Positions 1 through 8,100 of a stretch of DNA of 64,000 bases are shown piece after piece. The DNA lies in IMG/VR virus record IMGVR_UViG_3300032782_000007, positions 1-64,000 of that record, one strand, 5' to 3'. A model generated the notes under the pieces. It saw nothing but the letters and a program-made list of their open reading frames with translations, made no database searches and was not told the origin of the DNA. The stretch's first letter is position 1. Each line of letters begins with the position of its first letter. Both the position numbers and the translations under genes were made by a program. Source of the stretch: a virus.

Positions 1-1
1 G

Positions 2-232
2 AAGAAGGCTTTGCGGTGCGTCTATGACCGTCTGAAGAAGTACAACGGGCGGGCGAAGATGATTCACATGGTTCATGACGAGATCATGCTAGAGACCGAC
101 AACGACCCGGAACTGGTCGCAGCCTCGAAGAAGGAGCTGCAGGAAGGGATGATCGAGGCGATCCAACCGTACCTGCCGGATGTACCGGTCGAGGCCGAAC
201 CGGCCGATGGCCCGTCGTGGGCCGAAAAGTAA
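2..232 (+). CDS. DNA polymerase I-like (family A), C-terminal end, partial
   Basis: The reading frame is open to the left edge, so only the last 76 codons are present. The segment MVHDEIMLE matches motif C of family A DNA polymerases (the VHDE signature carrying a catalytic acid), and the acidic C terminus after it is usual. The protein would be the phage replicative polymerase, or a repair polymerase, acting in the cytoplasm. It is the only replication gene visible and marks the border with the packaging and head genes. A bacterial polA is possible in principle, but the phage genes directly downstream make a phage polymerase much more likely. Confidence 0.85.
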   Translation, partial: KKALRCVYDRLKKYNGRAKMIHMVHDEIMLETDNDPELVAASKKELQEGMIEAIQPYLPDVPVEAEPADGPSWAEK

Positions 233-352
233 AACGCCGCTCCCCTCGAGAGAAGTGGCGTTACCCAGCCGTCCTAACGACGACCTCCGCGGTCAGACCG
301 ATCTCTACCCTAACGGAGCTGTAGCGGGATACTCAAGAACCGGTTACGATCC

Positions 353-377
353 GTGGAAAGAGCGGAAATCTTTCCAC
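353..377 (+). promoter_or_regulatory. Hairpin directly before the small terminase start
   Basis: GTGGAAAG (353-360) and CTTTCCAC (370-377) form a perfect 8-bp inverted repeat around a 9-base loop, and the 3' arm ends one base before the ATG at 379. The only purine-rich stretches that could serve as a ribosome site lie in the 5' arm and the loop, so the hairpin could limit translation of the next gene. That role is inferred from position. Confidence 0.4.
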
Positions 378-378
378 A

Positions 379-1134
379 ATGACAGCAAGACGCAAAATCG
401 CTCCGGTGAGTCGGCAGCAGGGCCAGACGCGAGTGCGAGGCCTCCGATGTTTTCAAGAGGTCGACCAGCGCATCAAAGAGGGCTGGCCGCTCAAAGACGT
501 CGCCAAGTTCATCCAAGAGGTGAAGGAGGAGATGAACGACATCACGCGCGCCTCCGTGGTTTCCCAGCTCCTCGACTATCGCGCCTCCATCCCCCCGGCG
601 GAACTAATGAAGCCACGGATCCCGCGCGCGCACGTAAAGGCCGCGGAAAAAGTCGAAGAAGGGCTCGACGAGCTGCACGAGCTGCAACGCCTCTACACGC
701 TCCAAATGGGCCGTATCGAGATCGATCTCAAAAACGAGAAGACCATCTCGAAGCTGCTTCCGACGACGGGTCAGGAAGTGAGGATCGCAAAAGAGATCTT
801 GGTCGCCTACAAGGACCTCAAGATGGATCTCGGTCTCTCCAAGCGGCACATTGGTCAGCTCGATGTGGACGCGCGACTGATGGCGGACGTCGCGGTTCGG
901 TACAACAACAAGCCTGAAGTGCAACAGGTGATGCACAACGCAGAGTCTCGGAAGAAGATCCTCAACCTGGTTGAACGTCTACTTTCGCGACCGGCGGCGC
1001 AGCTCACTGAGGGCGCGATTGACGTGCCGGGGGAGGTCGTGGAAGCGACTCCGGCCGCGAAAAGTCCGTACGGACCTTCCGAGGATCTCTTCCCTGAAGA
1101 AGCGATCGATGTGAGTGGTACGGAGATCGACTAG
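379..1134 (+). CDS. Putative terminase small subunit
   Basis: This 251-residue, mostly helical, charged protein lies directly before the large terminase gene and overlaps it by one base (TAGTG: stop 1132-1134, GTG start 1134). Position and tight coupling suggest the small subunit, which recognises DNA and regulates packaging. The N terminus is basic, residues of about 25-60 look like a helical DNA-binding region, and the C terminus (from about 200) is acidic and probably disordered. I see no decisive family motif. One copy of the genome-wide GTCCGTACGGAC palindrome lies in its 3' end (1064-1075, read as SPYGP). Another small head or packaging protein is possible. Confidence 0.5.
   Translation: MTARRKIAPVSRQQGQTRVRGLRCFQEVDQRIKEGWPLKDVAKFIQEVKEEMNDITRASVVSQLLDYRASIPPAELMKPRIPRAHVKAAEKVEEGLDELHELQRLYTLQMGRIEIDLKNEKTISKLLPTTGQEVRIAKEILVAYKDLKMDLGLSKRHIGQLDVDARLMADVAVRYNNKPEVQQVMHNAESRKKILNLVERLLSRPAAQLTEGAIDVPGEVVEATPAAKSPYGPSEDLFPEEAIDVSGTEID
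1064..1075. repeat. GTCCGTACGGAC palindrome, copy 1
   Basis: Exact 12-bp palindrome, flanked by AAA and CTT, inside the 3' end of the putative small terminase gene (read as SPYGP). It is one of seven exact and two near copies in the window. Confidence 0.85.
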
Positions 1135-4100
1135 TGGCGATCTCGATTATCAACGGAAGAGCCGTCACGCAGCGTCTACCTGAGGAGACAGAGATGCTCC
1201 TCAAGCAGGATCTCGCGCGTCTGAGCCCGGCCGAGCGCGAAGTCGTCGATCTGATTTTGAAGGAACTCGAAGAGCGCAATGATCCTTCCGCAGTCCCCTC
1301 TGAAGAGCCTTCTTTGATCGAATTGCTCGGTCAGGCCGAGTACAAGACACCACCGGTAGACATGGAGACCTTCGTGAAGGACCCATACTACCTCGGCGAG
1401 ACCTGTTCGAATATCTACCCAAAGCTGCTCGCAGACCTCAAGGAGATGTTCGAAGGTGGCTACTCTGAGGCCATACTTTGCTTGCACCCTGATACACCGA
1501 TCCCCCTGCTGGATGGAACAACTGCGACGATAGCGAAACTGGCGGAACGGTGGCAGTCCGACCCCGAACCGTTCTGGGTATACAGCTGTCGTCCTGACGG
1601 CAGTGTGCTGCCCGCACTCGCCGAACAGCCGCGCTGTACCGGCGAGGACGACTATTATCGCGTCAGGCTCGAGGATGGGTCCCATTTTGTCGGAAATGCG
1701 CGGCATCGCATGGTTCTGAGAGACGGAACCAAACGAACAATTGAAGAGCTAAAAGCGGGCGACAGCCTGATGCCGTTTCAAACAAGGCTCTCCAAACGAA
1801 GCCAGGGGCGGCGTATCGAGGGCTACGAACTGGTCCTCGACAACAAGATCGAGCGAGAGGTCTACACACATGTATGCGTGGAGTCATTAAATGGGCCTAT
1901 CGACTCCAAGATCGAGACGATCCACCACGTCAACTTCAGAAAAACGGACAATCGCCCTTCAAACCTAACGCGAATGCCGTGGAAAGATCACAGGTTGCTA
2001 CACGCTCGGGCTAAGCGCGCCTATTTCGCAGAAAATCCCGAAGTGCGGGCCAATCTGGTGTCGCGGCAACGCCAAGCCGCATCGGATCCGTCATCGCCGC
2101 TCCGTAAGGGACATCTGGAGTATATGCGATCTGAGAAGGGTCGGCGTCATGCGCGCGCCAGTCTTGAGAAGTGGAATATCACGCCCGAGGAGAAACGCGC
2201 GGTTCTTGCAGAACGCGCCAAAACGGGTAGGGAGAGGCGTTGGCAAGGAGAAGGAGCCGACGAGCAAAAAGCAGCGGCTGCGGAGCGCATGCGAGCGCGC
2301 AATCTCGCCGGCAACGCAAAGTTTGCCGGGCGTCGAACTTGGATCGCTCGCTCAGAGGAAGCCAAAAAGGCTCACACAGCTAGACTCGTGGCTAGAAACA
2401 AGGAAGGTCGAGTAAGACGACCTGACGTAACGCTGGAGAGTATTCTGAGCGCAAGAGCTGGCGGTGCGACGACAATCAAGGCGGTTTCAGTTGCGCTGGG
2501 GTGCTCGACAACTCGCGTTAGGAGCGTGCTGCGCGAGGCCGGTATTGAGAGGGGTACCCTGTTCAGAGCGAGGAATCACTGCGTGGTGTCCGTCGAACAT
2601 ATCGGGCGGGGCCCCGTGTACTGCATGACGGTTCCGCAGACCGAGAACTTCGCGATTTGCACCCTCAACGACGAGGGTGCCTATACACGCAACGGCGTGT
2701 ACTCCTCCAATACTGGTGGGATCGGTTCGGGGAAAACCTTTACAGCATCTATCGGAATTTGTAGGGTTTTGTACGAAATATCCTGCATGCGCGATCCGCA
2801 TGCCGGCTTCGGATTGGCTAAGGATACGAACATTTCGTTCCTCGCTCTATCGGTCAATGAGAGTCTCGCGCAAAAGGTCGTGTTTGAAAATCTAGTAGTC
2901 AAGCTAAAGGCCAGCGCTTATTTCAACGAACAGTTTCCGTTTGCCACATCGAAGACGGAGCTGAGATTTCCGCACAACGTATGGGTCGCTCCGAGAGCGA
3001 CAACGGCAACTTCCGCGTTGGGGCTGAACGTGATCGGAGCGCTGATCGACGAGGCGGCCTTCCTCGGCACGTCCAAGACCGCGGCAGGCGAGATAGACAA
3101 GGCGGACACGATCTACCACGCGATCCTCCGCCGTATGAAGTCGCGTTTCGAGCGTCAAGGGAAGCTACCGGGGATGCTGTTCCTGGTGTCCTCGAAGACC
3201 TCTGACGACGACTTTACGGCACGACGCATTCAACAGTCTCTAAATGACCCATCGGTGTACGTGACCGATTACACCGTCTGGCAAACAAAGCCCGACGCCT
3301 ACTACAACCAGAAACGATTCTGGGTCCTCTGTGGCAACAGCGAGCTAGGCTCGCGGATTCTCGAGGACAACGAAGACCCCGAGAAGCTTCGACCGACACT
3401 CCCAGAGGGAGTGGTTCTTTTGGACGTACCGATCGACTTTCGAAAAGACTTCGAACGGGACCTGGAAAGCGCGATTCGAGACATTGGCGGGATCAGCTCT
3501 TCCAGTCTTCGTCCGTACATTCAAAGGCGCGAGAAGATCAAAGAAGCTATCGACCCGGGATTGTCTCACCCGTTCTCCACTGCGGTTTACGACATGTCGA
3601 AGGGCGGCACCTTCATGTGGAGCCGCATGGTTGGCGAGCGCCGCGAGCGAATCATGGGCTACGGGGACCGACCGATTCTGCGCCCGCTCCTAAACCCTGC
3701 CGCTAACCGCCATATTCACGTCGACCTCGGCCTTAAGCATGACGCGGCCGCACTGTGTATGGCGCACGTGAGCGGCCATAAAGACGTCATTCGTCGAAGC
3801 GAGGATGGTCGCGAGTACGTTGAAAAAGCCCCTGTGTACACCGTCGACTGCATGTTGCGAATCGTACCGCCCACGGGGGGCGAGATCGTTTTCGGGGACA
3901 TTCGACACCTCATCTACGATCTCATCGCGCACGGCTACACTGTTACGTGCGTCTCCTATGACTCGTGGCAATCGACGGACGGTCTGCAAATTCTCGGACA
4001 ACGAGGGATCAACGCGGAGATGATCTCCGTCGACACGAGCCCCGAGCCGTATGACACGCTGAAGACCGCGCTCTACGAGAATCGTGTCAGGCTCTACCAC

Positions 4101-4421
4101 GACGAACACCTGTTCAAGGAGCTGGTAGCACTCGAGGAACACACAAAAGGTGTAAATCGCAAGATCGATCACCCGAAAAAAGGCTCGAAAGATCAATCAG
4201 ATAGCTTGGCTGGTGTTGTTTTCACCCTATCGCAGCAGCGGTTGGTGGCTCCGCTGCCGATCATGAAAGGGCTCATGCAGGACAACGACCCGTGGATGCA
4301 CGAACAGCAGCAGTCGTATTTGGCGGGAAATCGGGGGGCCAACGAGAATACGGGGCTGCTTCCGGCGTTTCTTACAGGCGATGGCGGGGATCCTGATTGG
4401 GGAGACGGCTGGAATTTCTGA
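1134..4421 (+). CDS. terL: Terminase large subunit, interrupted by an intein
   Basis: This is the packaging motor ATPase and headful nuclease. The precursor has 1095 residues. Removing intein residues 116-526 leaves about 684, a typical TerL length. The ATPase domain shows the P-loop GGIGSGKT (528-535), Walker B LIDEA (637-641) and a coupling motif, SSKTS (about 686-690). The RNase H-like nuclease shows HVDLG (Asp864), SYDSWQS (Asp943) and KDQSDSLAG (Asp1020/1023). The GTG start at 1134 overlaps the preceding stop. The intein sits immediately before the P-loop, so no ATPase can form until splicing. The gene is followed by an intergenic copy of the GTCCGTACGGAC palindrome. Confidence 0.95.
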   Translation: MAISIINGRAVTQRLPEETEMLLKQDLARLSPAEREVVDLILKELEERNDPSAVPSEEPSLIELLGQAEYKTPPVDMETFVKDPYYLGETCSNIYPKLLADLKEMFEGGYSEAILCLHPDTPIPLLDGTTATIAKLAERWQSDPEPFWVYSCRPDGSVLPALAEQPRCTGEDDYYRVRLEDGSHFVGNARHRMVLRDGTKRTIEELKAGDSLMPFQTRLSKRSQGRRIEGYELVLDNKIEREVYTHVCVESLNGPIDSKIETIHHVNFRKTDNRPSNLTRMPWKDHRLLHARAKRAYFAENPEVRANLVSRQRQAASDPSSPLRKGHLEYMRSEKGRRHARASLEKWNITPEEKRAVLAERAKTGRERRWQGEGADEQKAAAAERMRARNLAGNAKFAGRRTWIARSEEAKKAHTARLVARNKEGRVRRPDVTLESILSARAGGATTIKAVSVALGCSTTRVRSVLREAGIERGTLFRARNHCVVSVEHIGRGPVYCMTVPQTENFAICTLNDEGAYTRNGVYSSNTGGIGSGKTFTASIGICRVLYEISCMRDPHAGFGLAKDTNISFLALSVNESLAQKVVFENLVVKLKASAYFNEQFPFATSKTELRFPHNVWVAPRATTATSALGLNVIGALIDEAAFLGTSKTAAGEIDKADTIYHAILRRMKSRFERQGKLPGMLFLVSSKTSDDDFTARRIQQSLNDPSVYVTDYTVWQTKPDAYYNQKRFWVLCGNSELGSRILEDNEDPEKLRPTLPEGVVLLDVPIDFRKDFERDLESAIRDIGGISSSSLRPYIQRREKIKEAIDPGLSHPFSTAVYDMSKGGTFMWSRMVGERRERIMGYGDRPILRPLLNPAANRHIHVDLGLKHDAAALCMAHVSGHKDVIRRSEDGREYVEKAPVYTVDCMLRIVPPTGGEIVFGDIRHLIYDLIAHGYTVTCVSYDSWQSTDGLQILGQRGINAEMISVDTSPEPYDTLKTALYENRVRLYHDEHLFKELVALEEHTKGVNRKIDHPKKGSKDQSDSLAGVVFTLSQQRLVAPLPIMKGLMQDNDPWMHEQQQSYLAGNRGANENTGLLPAFLTGDGGDPDWGDGWNF
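1479..2711 (+). mobile_element. TerL intein with HNH homing endonuclease
   Basis: The intein has 411 residues (116-526 of the precursor). It starts at Cys116 (CLHPDTPIPLLDG, Hint block A). A block B-like NARH follows, with His192. It ends with a block F-like VYCMTVPQTENFAI and the terminal NGVYSSN, with Thr527 as the first extein residue. The penultimate residue is Ser instead of the usual His. The HNH core is IHHVNFRKTDNRPSNL (about 263-278). A helix-turn-helix-like segment lies near 441-481 (ALGCSTTRVRSVLREAGI) and probably helps bind target DNA. Known Hint chemistry predicts self-splicing. Activity is inferred. Confidence 0.9.
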
Positions 4422-4427
4422 CGAAAA

Positions 4428-4439
4428 GTCCGTACGGAC
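4428..4439. repeat. GTCCGTACGGAC palindrome, copy 2
   Basis: Exact copy in the 33-bp gap between terL and the next gene, six bases after the terL stop codon. The flank is GAAAA on the left. Confidence 0.85.
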
Positions 4440-4454
4440 CGATAGGATAGGCTG

Positions 4455-4799
4455 ATGGCCAATCCGCTCGTAGAAGACCTCCAGGGCCTGCTTCGCTCGC
4501 AAGACGCCCCGGCAATGCCCGTCGTGACGATCGCGACCGATCCCAACTACGTTCATCTTCGCGCACTACTTGACGCGATCATGCACAGTCCGGCAATGGG
4601 GACGCTTACCGCCGATGAGCTACGCGCGCTGAATACGTTCATCATCACGGTCACGAGATGCGCGACGCAATCCCCACCGACGGCCCGAGGCGAGATCGGC
4701 GCGGTCTGGCGGTCCGCGGAGAGTGGAATCATCAAACTGCCGATCGGTTTGGACGTGCGAAGGACGATTCACTCGTTGATGCTTGGCTCGAACGCGTAG
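4455..4799 (+). CDS. Hypothetical protein
   Basis: This 114-residue protein of unknown function lies between terminase and portal. The ATG follows a purine-rich AGGATAGG site. The N terminus (MANPLVEDLQGLL) resembles that of the 61550 gene (DPKSLLEDLQGLL), which suggests a short shared helical motif. The rest looks helical and soluble, with no signal peptide or membrane segment. The next gene begins seven bases after its stop, so the two are probably cotranslated. Confidence 0.7.
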   Translation: MANPLVEDLQGLLRSQDAPAMPVVTIATDPNYVHLRALLDAIMHSPAMGTLTADELRALNTFIITVTRCATQSPPTARGEIGAVWRSAESGIIKLPIGLDVRRTIHSLMLGSNA

Positions 4800-4806
4800 G
4801 GGCACC

Positions 4807-5172
4807 GTGAGCGTTCTCGACGAAATTCGCGCGCTAATGGGGGAAACGCCTCTTCCGGCGACGGCCCCGGCTACTGTAGAGGCTTTCGGGGTCGATACGG
4901 GAAAGGTGCTCGTCATGCCTTCCGGGGTGACGCGCGATCTTGCCGCTCAAGCGATCGCCGACATAGACACTTCCCCGATTATGCGGGATATTGGCGTAAT
5001 CGTGGCGCGTCAGATTGCAACCGAGCTTCAGCAAATGGCACTTCGTCCCGCGGACTACGCGAGTCTGCCGGACCTGCCTCAAATGGTCGCAGCGCGACTC
5101 GGGGCCGAGCTTGCGACGGCGCCAGATGTGTTCGTAGCTTCACTGCTCGAACAGCTCCGGTTGAAAGGCTAA
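4807..5172 (+). CDS. Hypothetical protein
   Basis: This 121-residue protein has no recognised family. I chose the GTG at 4807 because a TAGGGG site lies four bases upstream; an in-frame TTG at 4783 overlaps the previous gene and has no such site. The sequence begins MSVLDEIRALMGE and is largely helical. It is placed between terminase and portal with a 6-bp gap to the portal gene, so it is probably a minor head or packaging component. That role rests on context only. Confidence 0.65.
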   Translation: MSVLDEIRALMGETPLPATAPATVEAFGVDTGKVLVMPSGVTRDLAAQAIADIDTSPIMRDIGVIVARQIATELQQMALRPADYASLPDLPQMVAARLGAELATAPDVFVASLLEQLRLKG

Positions 5173-5178
5173 GACGGC

Positions 5179-8100
5179 GTGGGATTCATCGGCGACGCGG
5201 TAAATAGGGTCCGAGGCTGGATCCGCCAAGACAAAGAGCACACGGCGTTCCAGTTCGCCAAAGGCACGACCGCATCCGGCTACCCCAGCAGCGGAAGCGA
5301 CCTACTTCAAGCGTATGGGTATGACGTTCTCAGCGACTACCTCAAGCTTGAACAGGACCTTCTCTCCAGGTTCGTCGACTACGAGGAGATGGCCGATCAC
5401 CCTTTGATTGCCACCGCCCTGGAAATCTACGCGGACGATGCGACCCAGCACGACTACCACGTAGGTCGCCCCCTGTGGCTGAGTAGCCCCGACAAGACCA
5501 TCGAGGAGATCGGCGAAGACCTCTTCCATCGAACCCTCCGAATCGAAGAAGAGATCTGGAGTATCGCGCGGACGCTAGCCCTATACGGGCAAAATTACGA
5601 AGAGCTGCTTGTTACCGATCAAGGAGTGCGTGGACTCAACTACCTCGCGCCGCCGACGGTTCGCCGAATCGAGGGTACTCGCGGCGAACTATATGGATTT
5701 GTTCAAGATTTCAAAGGTCGGTTTGGGCACTGTTTGGCCTCCGGCTCCCGTGTTTGGGGCGTAAGCGGTCTAACGGAAATTCAGCAGTTCGACGAAGGCA
5801 AAGTCCTCGGGTACAAACCGGTAAAGGGGGTGCGTCCTGCCCTCGAATCGCCAGTCCGATCTCCGACCGCGGTTCTAGGAGGGGCGATCAAGACGCTGCC
5901 AGTGGTACGAAGGCACAGTAACGGTACACAACGCGTACTTCGAATTCGGACTCGTCACCGGGAAATCGTGGTAACAGCCGATCACCCCTTATTGGCCGTG
6001 CAGCCTTCCGAGGCCGGTCGTACGGGTGAGCCTACCTGGGTAAAAGCAAAAGACCTGCGACTAGTAAGACAGTCTGGTGGTAAGAAGAACATCGACTACG
6101 CGAAGTCGGCGAAACTTGTCATCTGCACACGAATGCCGGCGGGCCGTGTGCCGGAATGGTCAGAGATTTGGTCTGAGGACCCTGACGACTACACGACCTC
6201 TTGGGGTAGCCAACCCAAGAAGCTCACACTACCGGATCGTCCTACCCCTGAATTCTGCCGGCTTTTCGGATTTCTCCTGGGAGACGGTTGGCTCGACGAA
6301 GGTAACGTTTGCTACGCCCGCGGCGAGTATCCGGAGCTGAATGACTACTATGACGGACTGTTGAACTCGTATGGGCTTACACCTAGAATCAAAAACGACG
6401 GCGAACAGACCTGCGCGGGCGGTGTCTACCTGGCAAGACTGTTGGTCTCGCTCGGTTGGATCCAGGGTTCCCACAATAAACGGGTTCCGAGGTGGGTCTA
6501 CGGCCTCCCCGAGGAACACCGAGAGGCCTTTCTCAGGGGGTTCATCGATGCCGACGGGTGGGATCTACGGAGCAAAGCCGGACTGGTCATGCATCAGTTT
6601 GAGCTGGCAAATTACGATCTTGTCCGAGATCTGAAAAATCTTATTGACGGACTCGGCTACCACTGCGGGAATATCGGAAAACAGGTCAATAAGGTAGGCG
6701 ACACAATTCACAACCGTCGAACAGGCAAAGACGTTGTGGTCCAGACACGCGCCGACTCTTTTACGTGCTGCTATAGTGAGCTAAAGTTCGAAGCGCCGCT
6801 TGTAGCGGAGAACGTGATAAGCATCGTCGATCACGGCGAAGCAGAGGTTTTCGATCTCGAGGTCGACGATGAGGCCCATAACTTCATCGCAGACGGCGTT
6901 GTTGTTCACAATTCTCCGGCGGAATTCCAGCAGATTCTGGCTATGCGATCGGCGATGCTCCAGGGGCGATCTAACGGTCAAGGGACGATCGCCGGCATGG
7001 AACGTCTATCTGCGTTCGAGGATTGGGAGGTCGTTCACTTCCGAATCCACACCAAACAACGACGTGCCATATACGGGAGTTGCCTTGTCGGCTCAAGCCG
7101 CGTTTGGACGCCGGACGGAGTTAAAGCGATCGCGGACATCCGATCTGGAGATCGTGTGTTTACGCGCAAAGCGGGTCGTCTGCAGACTACGAAAGTTCTG
7201 GATCAGGTCTGCAACGGAGTGAAGCCTGTTTTCCGGGTGAGGACCACGCACAGAGAGATCACGCTAACAGCGAATCACCCGCTTCTGGTCGATCTCGGCG
7301 GTCACGGAAAGAACCGCTGGCGCCCAGTCGAAGAACTTAGAATCGGCGACAAGCTTGTGTTTGCGGCACGAATGCCGGAGACTCGGCCGCCGCCTCCTCT
7401 CGGGCTCAGATTACTGCGCGTCGACGACGACACGGAAGTGCGTCTTACCGCGCGCGGGGCCGCAGCTCTTCGCCAACAAACGCGAGAGAGCCACTACTCG
7501 CCGAGAGATAGCGGACTGCGACCGTTAGCCGCAAAACTGGGAATCACGCGAGCAGTTTTGGAACTTCTCTTGGAAGGGGGGTCAGCTGTTCCGCTGAAGA
7601 CGCTTAGAGCCCTGTTCGACGAAGCGGGTCTGCCGCTATTTGAGGGGAGTTGGACAAAAAAGCTTCAGGACGAGCGACTCCGGCTACCAGATTTCGTAGA
7701 ACCTTGGTTTGCGCGCCTGTACGGATTTCTTCTCGGCGACGGCTGGCTGACGGACGGCCAGGTATTGTTCGCGCTCGGCGTGGACGAAGAACGCAACAAG
7801 TTCTATGAAGGTTTGCTGGAAAAGTGTGGACTGCCGACAGCCCGTAGCGGTCGATATGACGAGCCGGGCGTAGAAACGCAATCGTACGTTAGCAGTCAAG
7901 CACTAGTCGGCGTCCTTAGGGAACTTGGGTGGATCGATGGTGCGCACTTCAAGCGTGTTCCGGCATGGGTTTACACGCTTCCGTTTGAGCACCGCAAGGA
8001 ATTCCTAGAGGGATTCATTGACGCCGATGGTTGGGAAACATACGAAGGGAAGTACCTGCACACCGAACTCTGCAACGATCCCCTCGTGCGAGACATCAAA

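Noticed and set aside
233-262. AACGCC/GGCGTT hairpin after the polymerase gene as a terminator
   Set aside because: Six-base stem with an 18-base loop and no T-run; too weak to call.
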